Notes: generated by a model from the sequence alone, not told the origin. A stretch of 64,000 nucleotides of DNA from JABDJL01 sp963664065 (GCA_963664065.1 OY760942.1:62001-126000), one strand, 5' to 3'. Counted from the first letter of the stretch, positions 35,626 through 44,153 are shown. Translations and numbers: made by a program.

Positions 35626-36106
35626 ACCGCTCTCTCAGGGCTGCCTGTACCTCAATTCCGACGAAATCAGACACATTGCCATCCAGTCGGGCGATTTCCT
35701 TGACCAGCGAAGACGAAATAAAGCTGTAGTCCTCATCGGGTGTCAGGAACATGGTTTCTATGTCTTCTGCCAGGTGGCGATTCATACTGGCCAACTGGAA
35801 TTCATATTCAAAATCAGAAACGGCACGAAGGCCTCGGATGATGACTCCAGCCCCCGCATCGCGGACAAAATCGATCAGCAGGTTCTCAAAACCGACCACT
35901 TTGACATTTTCCAATTCACTCAGCTCACCCCGTGTCATTTGGATTCTTTCCTGCAATGAAAATAACGGTGTTTTATGTGGGCTTTCTGCGATTGCTACGA
36001 TCACCTTGCCAAACACCCGCGCTGCACGGGTGACCAGATCGGTATGACCATGTGTTACCGGGTCAAAAGTGCCGGGATAAACGGCGATCTGGTGAGAACT
36101 CATCAA
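35615..36106 (-). CDS. coaD: Phosphopantetheine adenylyltransferase
   Basis: CoaD makes dephospho-CoA from 4'-phosphopantetheine and ATP. The 163-residue protein has the nucleotidyltransferase motif AVYPGTFDPVTHGHTDL, VAIAESPHKTPLF, IIRGLRAVSDFEYEFQ and the second nucleotide motif YSFISSSLVKEIA. ATG 36106 or 36103 can start it. Confidence 0.97.
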   Translation of the reverse strand: MMSSHQIAVYPGTFDPVTHGHTDLVTRAARVFGKVIVAIAESPHKTPLFSLQERIQMTRGELSELENVKVVGFENLLIDFVRDAGAGVIIRGLRAVSDFEYEFQLASMNRHLAEDIETMFLTPDEDYSFISSSLVKEIARLDGNVSDFVGIEVQAALRERFGT

Positions 36107-36164
36107 GTCTGTCCTTCACGTTGTTTTAAGGGACAGGTATTTTATAGTGAGTAGTGACCAAGCG

Positions 36165-36737
36165 CTACCTAACTACCCGCATTACCTGCATCCGCACCTC
36201 ACCTAGTACCTTTTCCCGCCAGATCGACCATCGGGGTGGCAATTTGAGTTGAGACTGGGTAGCAGGCGTTTCCAGGTATACAAACCCACCCGTTTGCAGA
36301 CAGGCAGATTGCTCAATCTTCTGTAATACCAATTCATGGCGGCGATCCTGGAATGGTGGATCTACAAACAACATGCCATAACTGTCCGGCGGCTGTTTTT
36401 CCAGCCACAACAGCGCATCTCCATGATGCAGGCTCACCTGGGAGGCGCCCAGCAGTTCGCTGTTGTTTTGAAGATGTTCAAGCACACGCGAATTGCTTTC
36501 TACCATCGCTACGGCCGCAGCACCCCGGGATGCGGCTTCAAAGCCCAGCGCACCGGTACCTGCAAAAAGATCTGCGCAGTTGGTCCCGGGAATGTAGGCC
36601 TGCAGCCAGTTGAACAGTGTTTCGCGGCTGCGGTCACCACTGGGCCGCAAACCCGGTACATCGACAACCGGCAAACGCCGGCTGCGCCATTGCCCGGCAA
36701 TAATTCGAACGCTGCCCCTGTCGGTTCTTACTGGCAT
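36165..36737 (-). CDS. rsmD: 16S rRNA (guanine966-N2)-methyltransferase
   Basis: RsmD modifies G966 of 16S rRNA. From ATG 36737 the product is 190 residues: VRIIAGQWRSRRLPVVD, LRPSGDRSRETLFNWL, motif I CADLFAGTGALGFEAASRG and catalytic FVDPPF. A TTG 13 codons upstream is possible but adds an atypical Pro/Lys-rich stretch. It is divergent from ftsY, a conserved neighbour. Confidence 0.95.
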   Translation of the reverse strand: MPVRTDRGSVRIIAGQWRSRRLPVVDVPGLRPSGDRSRETLFNWLQAYIPGTNCADLFAGTGALGFEAASRGAAAVAMVESNSRVLEHLQNNSELLGASQVSLHHGDALLWLEKQPPDSYGMLFVDPPFQDRRHELVLQKIEQSACLQTGGFVYLETPATQSQLKLPPRWSIWREKVLGEVRMQVMRVVR

Positions 36738-36831
36738 CAAATTCTTCTCATTTAGGGGCTTCTCAGGTGGCGACAAGCTGATAGCATATCGCTTTTACTC
36801 TTTCCCGTTTAATCCGGGCACCAGGGCTTCA

Positions 36832-37839
36832 ATGTTTCGCATTTTCAAGAAGAAAAAAGATGCCAAAGGACAAACGCTGCAGGGCGAGTTGCAGGATGTC
36901 CAGTTGCGTCCGGTCGAACAGGCCGGAGCCGAGCCGCTGGATAACAGGCTGGAACGGTCACGCAGTCAATTTGGGCAAAAGCTGAAGGCGATTTTATCCG
37001 CTTTCCCGGCACTTGATGAGAACCTGCTCGAAGAGCTGGAAACCACCTTGCTTACCGCCGATGTCGGTGTAAAAGCCAGCCTCGATATCATGGACAATTT
37101 ACGTGCCGCGATCGGCAATAAGACCATTAAAGATCCCGCTTCTTTGCTGCCAGCTGTGCAGGCTGAACTCTTTGAGCTGATCGAGCCGTGTGAACAATTC
37201 CTGGTGATCGATGAGAGCAGGAAACCGTTTGTCATTCTGATGGTCGGGGTCAACGGCGCAGGCAAGACTACCACCATTGGCAAACTGGCTCAGCGATTCA
37301 AACAAGACGGCTTGTCCGTCATGCTGGCCGCGGGTGATACATTCCGTGCTGCCGCCGTCGAACAGCTGCAGTCATGGGGTCAGCGAAATGACGTACCGGT
37401 AGTCGCCCAGGGCAGCGGTGCAGATTCCGCAGCGGTGCTGTTTGACGCCTTGCAGTCCGCAAAGGCCAAGGGGATGGATGTGCTGATCGCAGATACTGCC
37501 GGGCGTCTTCATACCCAGTTGAACCTGATGGAGGAGCTAAAAAAAATCCACCGCGTGATGTCGAAAATTGATGATTCAGCCCCGCACGAGGTAATGCTGG
37601 TACTTGATGCCGGCAATGGCCAGAACGCGCTGAACCAGGCCAGGCAATTCAATGAAGCAGTCACCTTGACCGGCATCACCATTACCAAGCTGGACGGTAC
37701 CGCTCGTGGCGGTGTGTTATTCGCGATCGCGGGTGAGTTGGGTATACCGATCCGTTTCATCGGCGTTGGGGAATCGGCCAATGACCTGAGGCCTTTCGAT
37801 GCGGGGTCTTTCATCCATGCCATCCTGCCGTTGGAGTAG
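36832..37839 (+). CDS. ftsY: Signal recognition particle receptor FtsY
   Basis: FtsY docks SRP-ribosome complexes at the membrane. From ATG 36832 it has 335 residues: a short basic/acidic A-domain (FRIFKKKKDAKGQTL), then the NG domain with GVNGAGKTTTIGKLA (G1), DTFRAAAVEQL, IADTAGRLHTQ and TKLDGTARGG (G4), ending IGVGESANDLRPFDA. The A-domain is much shorter than in E. coli. Upstream in-frame codons lie antisense to rsmD and were excluded. Confidence 0.96.
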   Translation: MFRIFKKKKDAKGQTLQGELQDVQLRPVEQAGAEPLDNRLERSRSQFGQKLKAILSAFPALDENLLEELETTLLTADVGVKASLDIMDNLRAAIGNKTIKDPASLLPAVQAELFELIEPCEQFLVIDESRKPFVILMVGVNGAGKTTTIGKLAQRFKQDGLSVMLAAGDTFRAAAVEQLQSWGQRNDVPVVAQGSGADSAAVLFDALQSAKAKGMDVLIADTAGRLHTQLNLMEELKKIHRVMSKIDDSAPHEVMLVLDAGNGQNALNQARQFNEAVTLTGITITKLDGTARGGVLFAIAGELGIPIRFIGVGESANDLRPFDAGSFIHAILPLE

Positions 37840-37842
37840 CAG

Positions 37843-38886
37843 GTGAGCAATGGCCTGTTTTCAGATCGCCTGCTGGCCTGGTGGGATATCCACGGCCGCA
37901 AAGACCTGCCATGGCAACTTCCACGCACACCCTACCGGGTTTGGGTTTCAGAAATAATGCTGCAGCAGACCCAGGTGTCAACCGTGATCCCCTATTTCCA
38001 AAAGTTCATGCATCGATTTCCTGATCTACAGGCACTCGCAATAGCCAGCCAGGATGATGTGCTGTCGCTCTGGGCCGGACTGGGTTATTACGCACGGGGC
38101 CGCAATCTGCACAAGGCGGCTAAACTCATCACAGACCAGTTCGGTGGCGAATTTCCTGATAGCGTGAAAGCATTGATTTCACTGCCCGGCATCGGCGAGA
38201 GCACCGCAAATGCCATTATTTCCCTGGCCTGGGACGTACCAGCCACGGTACTGGACGGCAACGTTCGTCGGGTACTGTCGCGTCATGAAGGAATCGGGGG
38301 GTGGGCCGGGAAACCGGCCGTGCTGAGAGCGCTTTACAAGGCTGCCAAAGATTATCTGCCGGTGCTGCGGGGGGCCGATTACACACAAGCCATTATGGAT
38401 CTGGGTGCCACGATTTGCACCCGAAGCAGACCACGCTGCCCGGTTTGTCCGGTCAACATGGATTGCGCCGCATTCGGGTCCGACACCACAGATAAATTCC
38501 CAGCCAGGCGACCCCGTATCAAAATCAGCGAAAAACAAATACATATGCTGATTCTGTCCAGGGGTGATGGCGAGGTACTGCTAGAAAAGCGACCGCCTGC
38601 AGGAATCTGGGGTGGATTGTGGTCGCTCCCGGAAAATGAAGATGAACAAATGTTGGCAAATCGATTCGGCTACGAAGCACACCAGTTTTTGAAAATGCCG
38701 GAGATTCAACACCGGCTCACGCATATGCGCATCAAAATCAGGCCAAGAATCGCCCGCACAGATCCCAAGCCCGGAAAAATTGAAACATCGCCTGAGCAAC
38801 GCTGGTTCAATCAGGATGAATGGTCCCACGTTGGGCTTCCGAAACCGGTTCTGAACTTGCTCAGGCAACATCATCAGGAATATTAA
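37843..38886 (+). CDS. mutY: A/G-specific adenine glycosylase MutY
   Basis: MutY removes adenine mispaired with 8-oxoguanine. The 347-residue protein from GTG 37843 has VSEIMLQQTQVSTVIPYF, the helix-hairpin-helix LPGIGESTANAI, the catalytic Asp in VLDGNVRRVLSR, the iron-sulfur ligands C-x6-C-x2-C-x5-C in CTRSRPRCPVCPVNMDC, and a C-terminal NUDIX-like 8-oxoG recognition domain (KRPPAGIWGGLWSLPE). It lies 3 bases after ftsY and 1 before yggX. Confidence 0.97.
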   Translation: MSNGLFSDRLLAWWDIHGRKDLPWQLPRTPYRVWVSEIMLQQTQVSTVIPYFQKFMHRFPDLQALAIASQDDVLSLWAGLGYYARGRNLHKAAKLITDQFGGEFPDSVKALISLPGIGESTANAIISLAWDVPATVLDGNVRRVLSRHEGIGGWAGKPAVLRALYKAAKDYLPVLRGADYTQAIMDLGATICTRSRPRCPVCPVNMDCAAFGSDTTDKFPARRPRIKISEKQIHMLILSRGDGEVLLEKRPPAGIWGGLWSLPENEDEQMLANRFGYEAHQFLKMPEIQHRLTHMRIKIRPRIARTDPKPGKIETSPEQRWFNQDEWSHVGLPKPVLNLLRQHHQEY

Positions 38887-38887
38887 T

Positions 38888-39154
38888 ATGTCACGCATGG
38901 TTAAATGCCAATTATTGGGAAAAGAACTCCCGGGCCTGCCCTTTCAGACTTATCCAGGTGAACTGGGGAAAAAGATATTCGATCATATTTCGGCCCAGGC
39001 CTGGCAGGACTGGCTCAATCACCAGACCATGCTGATTAACGAACACCGCCTCAGCCCGATCAACCCGGAGCACCGTAAATTCCTGGAAGGGGAAATGGAA
39101 AAGTTCTTTTTCCGCGGCGGATCTGAAAAACCCGGAGGCTACGTGCCGGAATAA
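38888..39154 (+). CDS. yggX: YggX, oxidative-stress Fe-S protection protein
   Basis: The 88-residue protein matches the YggX family (PYPGELGK-like TYPGELGKKIFDHIS, QTMLINEHRLSPINPEHRKFLEGEM). It is associated with iron trafficking and protection of iron-sulfur clusters. mutY-yggX adjacency is conserved in enterics and beyond. Confidence 0.96.
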   Translation: MSRMVKCQLLGKELPGLPFQTYPGELGKKIFDHISAQAWQDWLNHQTMLINEHRLSPINPEHRKFLEGEMEKFFFRGGSEKPGGYVPE

Positions 39155-39232
39155 GCATGCATTTTTCAAGTTCACAGGTTGACTTGAAACGCGCCCGCCT
39201 GTTTAATAGCGCGCTCTCTTCCATACCCCAAA

Positions 39233-39308
<76 letters not shown>

Positions 39309-39314
39309 ATCTTT

Positions 39315-39836
39315 TCAACGACTTACGACTAACTTCAATTTTCGAGCACTCGCGTTTTGTGACAGATTTGTGCCCTCGATCCTTTTCGAGGCGCGTTTGA
39401 GGTGTTCACCCCCCAAATGCGCGTAGCGCAAAACCATCTCCATGCAAGACCAGCCCCCCAATTCCATCAACTCCTGGGAGCTGGTGCCGGACTGAACATG
39501 CCACGAGGCCCAGGTATGTCGCAGGTCGTGCCAGCGGAAGTTTTCGATCCCTGCACGCTCACACGCCTTATACCAGGCCCTGGTCGAGGCCCGTGCCATC
39601 GGCTTACCCTGGTAGGTAAACGCATAGACCGGGTGTAGTCCCTCAATCCTGTGCAAAACGTTGAGTGCATCGCTATTGAGCGGCACCACAATCGCCTTGC
39701 CCGACTTGGACTCATCTGCATGAATCCAGGCCATGCCACGTTCCATGTCCAATTGGCTCCACTTAAGAAAGCAGGCATTCCTTTGCCGCAGTCCGGTTGC
39801 CAGAGTAAAAGCCGCCAGGTCTGCAAGGTGAACAGG
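39315..39836 (-). pseudogene. Tyrosine integrase, N-terminus removed by an IS
   Basis: The C-terminal catalytic domain of a phage/island integrase points toward tRNA-Phe. The frame continues unbroken from the IS border at 39836. Visible residues: Arg in ATGLRQRN, WHDLRHTWASW (HxxR) and LRYAHL with nucleophile Tyr. The upstream core-binding domain is missing because the IS3 copy starts at 39837. The ORF from ATG 39752 is an internal remnant only. It probably integrated the island at the tRNA 3' end and is now inactive. Confidence 0.88.
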
Positions 39837-39900
39837 TGACGTGGTCCAATAGATTGTACAACCCAGTTAAGAGATAATTTATTTAACTGGGAGAAGTAAA

Positions 39901-40194
39901 TTGAGTAGCAGAAAAAAGTATTCAAAGGAGTTCAAACTGGATGCAGTCAGTTTGGTACTCGATCAAGGTTATAGCCGTGCAGAAGCGGCCAGAAGCCTTG
40001 GGCTTAATAGCAATATGCTTGGTCGGTGGGTTTCAGAACAGCGGTCCGATGGCGGTCAGGCTTTCCGCGGGAACGGCAAACTAACACCGGAACAGGAGGA
40101 AATCCGGAAGTTAAGATCGCAGGTCAAAAACCTGAGAATGGAGAAAGAAATCCTAAAAAAAGCGACGGTCTTCTTTGCCAAAGAAATGAAATGA
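39901..40194 (+). CDS. IS3 OrfA, copy 1
   Basis: The 97-residue protein has the helix-turn-helix SSRKKYSKEFKLDAVSLVLD, then YSRAEAARSLGLNSNMLGRW, and a zipper-like end (LKKATVFFAKEMK). TTG 39901 follows GGGAGAAG. A run of seven A then G at 40155-40162 is a classical minus-one slippery site for OrfAB fusion. Confidence 0.92.
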   Translation: MSSRKKYSKEFKLDAVSLVLDQGYSRAEAARSLGLNSNMLGRWVSEQRSDGGQAFRGNGKLTPEQEEIRKLRSQVKNLRMEKEILKKATVFFAKEMK

Positions 40195-41069
40195 GATATT
40201 TGTTTGTCACCCAACATAAGAAGACCTGGCCAATCGACCTGATGTGTCGAGTACTGGGCGTCAGCCGACAGGGTTATTACCACTATCGGCGAAATACAGA
40301 AGCCAGACTGGCTGATCCAGAGCACCAGGAGATGCTGGACTGGATGAAGGATATAGCCATTGCCAGCAAGTACACCTATGGCCGGCGGCGCATGAAAAGA
40401 GCAATGAATGCATTGGGTTTTCCGATCAGCAGAACGAAGACTGTGAAGCTGATGAAAGAAGCGGGTATTCAAGTTCGGCATAAGAAGAAATTCAAAGTGA
40501 CCACCAACAGCAATCACAAATTGCCGTTATTTGAGAATTTGTTGGAACGACAATTTGATGTTGAGCAACCCAACCAGGTATTTGCTTCAGACATCAGCTA
40601 TGTCTGGACCCGGGAAGGCTGGCTGTACCTGGCTGTGGTTATTGATTTATATTCCAGAAAAGTTGTTGGCTGGAGTATGAGCAGCCAAATGACAGCACAG
40701 CTGGTGTGTGATGCTTTGACGATGGCGATCTGGTTGCGTAGGCCAACGGCGGGGTTGATCCATCATTCTGACCGCGGATCGCAGTATGCCAGTAAGGCTT
40801 TCAGGAAATTATTGAAAGCACATGGCTTCAAAGGCAGCATGAGCCGAAAAGGTGATTGCTGGGACAACGCCGTTGTGGAGAGCTTCTTCGGCAGCTTGAA
40901 ACAAGAACGGGTGCATTGGCGGCACTACCAGACTCGATATGAAGCACAGCAGGATATTCTGGATTACATATCGATGTTTTATAACAGTTACAGACTGCAT
41001 TCGTACCTCGATTACAGAAGCCCGAATCAGTATGAAATGGAAATGACGGAATTAAGAAAAGCTGCTTAA
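40191..41069 (+). CDS. IS3 OrfB transposase, copy 1
   Basis: The 292-residue product (ATG 40191 overlapping the OrfA stop) has HTH_21-like YGRRRMKRAMNALGF and the DDE core: VFASDISYVW, IHHSDRGSQYAS and DNAVVESFFGSLKQE. In the element's normal expression it is fused to OrfA by frameshifting. It looks intact. Confidence 0.93.
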   Translation: MRYLFVTQHKKTWPIDLMCRVLGVSRQGYYHYRRNTEARLADPEHQEMLDWMKDIAIASKYTYGRRRMKRAMNALGFPISRTKTVKLMKEAGIQVRHKKKFKVTTNSNHKLPLFENLLERQFDVEQPNQVFASDISYVWTREGWLYLAVVIDLYSRKVVGWSMSSQMTAQLVCDALTMAIWLRRPTAGLIHHSDRGSQYASKAFRKLLKAHGFKGSMSRKGDCWDNAVVESFFGSLKQERVHWRHYQTRYEAQQDILDYISMFYNSYRLHSYLDYRSPNQYEMEMTELRKAA

Positions 41070-41100
41070 CTGGGTTGTATCAAATAGGTTGACCACGTCA

Positions 41101-41252
41101 CTGAAGCCATCAGGGCCATCGCGTTCATAAGCCTGATACCAACGGTAGAAACTGCTGCGACTGACGTTGATCTCGACCAGAGTCCTGCGCACGGATAACT
41201 CCGAGTCTTCCACCAGGCGGATAATGGCCAGCTTTTCAGATGCGCTGTACAT
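41101..41252 (-). pseudogene. OrfB N-terminal fragment of the truncated IS
   Basis: The fragment encodes the helix-turn-helix start of an IS3-family OrfB: SASEKLAIIRLVEDSELSV, then VEINVSRSSFYRWYQAYERD. The frame runs into IS copy 1 after GPDGFS, where it picks up foreign codons. The integrase core is absent. Confidence 0.85.
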
Positions 41253-41614
41253 CAGTCTTCGTCCAATGTCACACCCTGCCCAGTGAGACTTTTTTTAAGC
41301 CAGTCATTGCGCAGGTACAGTTCGGCAACGGCTTGCTTGAGGGTGGTATTTTCTTTTCTGAGACCAACCACTTCATCGCTGTTGGCTTCTCTGACGGTAT
41401 CTCCTGACAGGCGCTTTTTACCGGCCTCCAGAAAATCCTTGCTCCAGCGGTAATACAGATTGTTGTTAATACCTTCCTGGCGACACAGTTCAGCGATCGA
41501 GCTTTCACCGCGCAATCCATCCAGTACGATACGGATCTTTTCCTCTGACGAGAACTTGCGACGGGTATTGCGGCGGATCTCCTTGACCCGTTTGGTGGTG
41601 TTTGACATGCTCAT
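41252..41614 (-). CDS. OrfA of the truncated IS
   Basis: The complete 120-residue OrfA has RKFSSEEKIRIVLDGLRGE, then IAELCRQEGINNNLYYRWSKDF (helix-turn-helix) and a coiled coil with VGLRKENTTLKQAVAEL. Its stop overlaps the orfB start as ATGA. Without an intact OrfB it cannot transpose. Confidence 0.88.
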   Translation of the reverse strand: MSMSNTTKRVKEIRRNTRRKFSSEEKIRIVLDGLRGESSIAELCRQEGINNNLYYRWSKDFLEAGKKRLSGDTVREANSDEVVGLRKENTTLKQAVAELYLRNDWLKKSLTGQGVTLDED

Positions 41615-41700
41615 ATTGAGACTCCTCTGCTTCAGGTTAAAAATAGCAGAAGTGTCTCTTAGTTAAAGCAGTTGATTGGCCCCATATGGGCTGACGTCAC

Positions 41701-41949
41701 ACATGGCTGCGATCAACGTCTTTCTCTTTCTTGATGCCATCGGGCGTCATCTCAAATGCCCAAGCAAAGAACTAAGGCTAGCGGCAAGCCGATTATCAAG
41801 ACCACAACAATGAATTGCATGGTCCAATCAGGTGAATTAAAGGTATCCAACAGCAGTTCAGCAATCTGTGCCAACAACCAGGCACCAATCAGGTAGGCGA
41901 TACCCACCCGAAATACGTTACGGCGCTTGAGTTCGTTGAATAATGACAA
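41701..41949 (-). pseudogene. Remnant of a membrane-anchored TPR/TolB-like protein gene
   Basis: The N-terminus SLFNELKRRNVFRVGIAYLI, with a helix AWLLAQIAELLLD, is typical of large gammaproteobacterial TPR proteins. After GLPLALVL the frame reads CLGI and stops. In the next frame the family continuation AWAFEMTPDGIKKEKDVDRS is intact, so one base has been gained (near CTTTGCTTGGGC). The gene then ends at the border of the truncated IS at 41699. It is doubly broken. Confidence 0.8.
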
Positions 41950-42047
41950 TGGCTGGTCTCTTTGTGTCCACTCTTACTGGAAAGCGTACCTGTTAAGTCA
42001 CCAAATGCCAAAAGAATCACTGAATAGCACAATTTTATAGTAAATAC

Positions 42048-42077
42048 AAGGTCCGCTTTTGGCCGTTAGCAGACCTT
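42048..42077. repeat. GTCCGC/GCGGAC-type palindrome followed by T-run
   Basis: AAGGTCCGCT and AGCAGACCTT pair with one mismatch around the loop TTTGGCCGTT. Six further T follow, so it could also terminate transcription. It belongs to a repeat family with core GTCnGCT-TTCGGCC-AGCnGAC seen again at 42111, 42294, 45855, 47095, 47142 and 47768. Confidence 0.8.
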
Positions 42078-42110
42078 TTTTTGTACCAAGGATTGAGCGA
42101 CATTTAACTT

Positions 42111-42304
42111 CCGCTTTCGGCCGAGGCTGTGTGAAAACTCAAAACTCCAAAAATCAAGTGGGAAATAACTTCTGGATTTTGTGCTTTCAAGCTTAAAGGT
42201 GGGGATTTTGAATCCAAATAGACTGTTAGTCACCTTGTTTGTGAAATGCTGTCCCACTTTTGATGACCGCCAAATAGTTTTCACACAGCCTCGGCCACAA
42301 GCGG
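42111..42304. mobile_element. MITE-like element with long terminal inverted repeats
   Basis: Arms 42111-42139 and 42276-42304 pair at 27 of 29 positions; the inner 21 are perfect and include GAGGCTGTGTGAAAACT. The 136 bases between encode nothing convincing. TGTGTGAAAAC ends are known from IS1182-like transposons, so this may be a non-autonomous derivative; the assignment is inference. It sits in the middle of a GTCCGC palindrome, whose halves form its outermost bases. Confidence 0.8.
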
Positions 42305-42328
42305 ACCTTCAGCTGGCTAGTTCTTTTA
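42294..42328. repeat. Left 35-bp inverted repeat of the zinc unit
   Basis: This sequence recurs in inverted orientation at 45835-45869 with one mismatch in 35 (middle base of CAGCTGGCTAG versus CAGCTCGCTAG in the complement). The outer part, GCCACAAGCGGACC, is half of the palindrome family; the inner part ends TAGTTCTTTTA. Confidence 0.88.
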
Positions 42329-42419
42329 CATAGCCCTGGTGAGCGCCGAGCGCCTCAAACAACGCCTCGTTGTCCTCTGCGCCCACGTTGGCGCAGATAG
42401 TGTAATTATCGTATAGAAT

Positions 42420-42713
42420 ATGAGCATGCGTAAACGATCGCCTCTCACGCTGTTGCTGTTGGCGCTGTTAATGACAGCCAGTCACGCTGCCATGGCAGCG
42501 CATGAAGCTGGGCACGCGATGGGTCCGGACGACACCCAGCAATGTCCCTTGTGTGTCAGTGGAACCCAGCCATCCGTCGAGCCGGCATCGAACGCGGTAC
42601 CTGAGTTGCCCGACCTCGAAAAGTTCCATACCAACCAGGCCGGTACTGATTGCCAGCAATCCTGTGCGGCATACCACGACCAGAACCCCCGCGCACCGCC
42701 CTCAATCGCCTAA
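42420..42713 (+). CDS. Small secreted His/Cys protein, putative zinc chaperone
   Basis: The 97-residue product has a signal peptide (RSPLTLLLLALLMTASHAAMA), followed by HEAGHAMG, a CPLC motif and a second Cys pair around CQQSC. Short proteins of this build are annotated as zinc chaperones of ABC uptake systems when they precede znuA-like genes, as here. ATG 42420 or 42426 can start it. A possible -10 TATAGA lies at 42412; the AT-rich GTGTAATTATCG just upstream could hold a Zur site, but it is not a clear palindrome. Confidence 0.65.
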   Translation: MSMRKRSPLTLLLLALLMTASHAAMAAHEAGHAMGPDDTQQCPLCVSGTQPSVEPASNAVPELPDLEKFHTNQAGTDCQQSCAAYHDQNPRAPPSIA

Positions 42714-42784
42714 ATTTCTGACTTTTCTGTTCGTACCACTGCTGCCGTGTGTCGGCAGTCGTGGGTTGGAAATCTGGAGGCGAT

Positions 42785-44143
42785 ATGAATCGTATTCTTT
42801 TTACAGGCGTGCTATTGGCATGCTGTTTCACCACTACACCACAGGCGCAGGCGCAAGATGAAATTGCACAGCTACGCAAGGACATGGAACAGATACGGAC
42901 CGATTACGAGGCCCGGATCTCGGAACTGGAGCGCAGGCTGAAGACGGCAGAAGTTAATCTGGCGCTGGCTGCAGAAAACGCAGCGGCGGCGCAACAGGCC
43001 GTGCGTGCAGCAGAGCCCGTAGCCGCAGGTCCACGCGCAGGCAGCAATTCCTTCAATCCTGCTATTGGGGTAATTTTCCAGGGCCAGGCCTGGGCCTATG
43101 ACAACGACCCAGGGCAATACACTATCCCTGGCTTCCCGCTCGGCGGTGAATCCCGTCCCGTGGCTGAAGGGTTTGCACTGGGCGAGACCGAGATCGGCAT
43201 CAATGCCAATGTGGATGACAAGTTCACCGCATGGCTGACGATGTCCGTGGCAATCGAGAACAACGAAACAGCCGTTGAAATCGAGGAGGCCTGGATCGAG
43301 ACCCTCAGCCTGCCGGCCGGTTTCTCCGCGCGTTTCGGACGGATGTTTTCCAATGTCGGATATCTGAATGAGAAGCACGCCCACAGCTGGGATTTTGTGG
43401 ACCAACCATTGGCCTACCAGGCCTTCCTGGGTGGCCAGTATATCGATGACGGGGCCCGTCTGAACTGGGTGGCGCCAAGTGATCTGTATATCGAGCTGGG
43501 TGGGGAAATATTGCGCGGCGACCGTTATCCCTTCGTTGGCGCCGGCAATTCCGGATTCGGCGCACACACGTTGCATGCTCGCCTCGGTGGAGATGCCGGT
43601 ATCAGCCATAGTTGGCAAGCCGGCATCTCCTACCTATCTGGAGAAAATAAAGAACGAGAGTCTGGTGATGAGGTCGATCCGCTTCTGTTTACCGGTGACA
43701 CTGACGTGTGGATAGCCGATTTCGTCTGGAAATGGGCGCCGAACGGTAATTGGAAGCAGCGAAATTTCAAGTTCCAGTTCGAATACCTTCAGCGCAGTGA
43801 AAAGGGTATGTACCTCTTGTCTGACAGGCAGGAACTACCCTGGGACATAGACCAGGACGGCTGGTATGCGCAGGCGGTGTACCAGTTCATGCCCGCCTGG
43901 CGTCTGGGTGCCCGGCTGGAAGCCCTGTCCAGCAATGACCCCGGACCCGCGTTTGACGGTACAGCCCTGGCTCTTGCAGGCAGCGATCCTTCCCGATACA
44001 GCCTGATGGCGGACTGGTCAAACAGCGAATTCAGCCGCCTGCGATTGCAGTACACACGGGACGAGGCAGGGGAAATCGACGACAATCAATGGGGCCTGCA
44101 ATATATCTTCAGCATCGGCGCACACGGTGCGCACAGTTTTTAG
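42785..44143 (+). CDS. Outer-membrane porin-like protein with coiled-coil N-terminus
   Basis: From ATG 42785 (GGAGG 4 bases upstream) the product has 452 residues. A signal peptide (FTGVLLACCFTTTPQAQAQ) precedes a trimeric-type coiled coil (IAQLRKDMEQIRTDYEARIS, then ELERRLKTAEVNLALAAENA). The rest has the alternating pattern and Gly/aromatic content of an outer-membrane beta-barrel and ends in Phe (GAHGAHSF). Its place directly before znuA- and znuB-like genes suggests metal passage across the outer membrane. I cannot name the substrate with certainty. Confidence 0.8.
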   Translation: MNRILFTGVLLACCFTTTPQAQAQDEIAQLRKDMEQIRTDYEARISELERRLKTAEVNLALAAENAAAAQQAVRAAEPVAAGPRAGSNSFNPAIGVIFQGQAWAYDNDPGQYTIPGFPLGGESRPVAEGFALGETEIGINANVDDKFTAWLTMSVAIENNETAVEIEEAWIETLSLPAGFSARFGRMFSNVGYLNEKHAHSWDFVDQPLAYQAFLGGQYIDDGARLNWVAPSDLYIELGGEILRGDRYPFVGAGNSGFGAHTLHARLGGDAGISHSWQAGISYLSGENKERESGDEVDPLLFTGDTDVWIADFVWKWAPNGNWKQRNFKFQFEYLQRSEKGMYLLSDRQELPWDIDQDGWYAQAVYQFMPAWRLGARLEALSSNDPGPAFDGTALALAGSDPSRYSLMADWSNSEFSRLRLQYTRDEAGEIDDNQWGLQYIFSIGAHGAHSF

Positions 44144-44153
44144 GGGACGCCTC

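Larger units (their letters stand above)
39837..41100 (+). mobile_element. IS3-family insertion sequence, copy 1
   Basis: The element is framed by inverted ends that begin TGACGTGGTC on both sides and later share ACAACCCAGTTAAG. It is nearly identical to copy 2 at 47954-49217; I saw single-base differences in orfA (Arg versus Gln codon), orfB (Arg versus Trp codon) and the left tip (TGACG versus TGAGG). No clear target duplication flanks either copy, which suggests rearrangement after insertion. Confidence 0.9.
41101..41699 (-). mobile_element. Truncated second IS3-family element
   Basis: An orfA and the first part of an orfB on the minus strand are cut at 41100 by IS3 copy 1. The outer end at 41699 begins, read on the minus strand, TGACGTCAGCCCATATGGGG, so it shares only the TGACGT tip with copy 1 and is a different IS. 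Its catalytic domain is missing. Confidence 0.8.
41950..42419. other. Gene-poor stretch made of repeats
   Basis: Nothing here looks like a complete gene. It holds a hairpin repeat (42048-42077), a small non-autonomous element (42111-42304) and the left 35-bp inverted repeat of the zinc unit. It also has a minus-strand open frame from about 42440 to a TGA at 42309-42311 that reads plausibly (LYDNYTICANVGAEDNEALF) but has no start and no known family. It may be the end of a lost gene. Confidence 0.5.

Noticed and set aside
42066..42284. Minus-strand open frame inside the MITE-like element
   Set aside because: It consists of the inverted arms and spacer of the element; no protein-like features.
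42395..42420. Zur operator upstream of the putative zinc chaperone
   Set aside because: The AT-rich stretch has no clear palindrome matching the known Zur box, so I mention it only as a possibility.
42872..43618. Long open frame antisense to the porin-like gene
   Set aside because: Codon shadow of the real gene, which has signal peptide, coiled coil, ribosome site and operon context.
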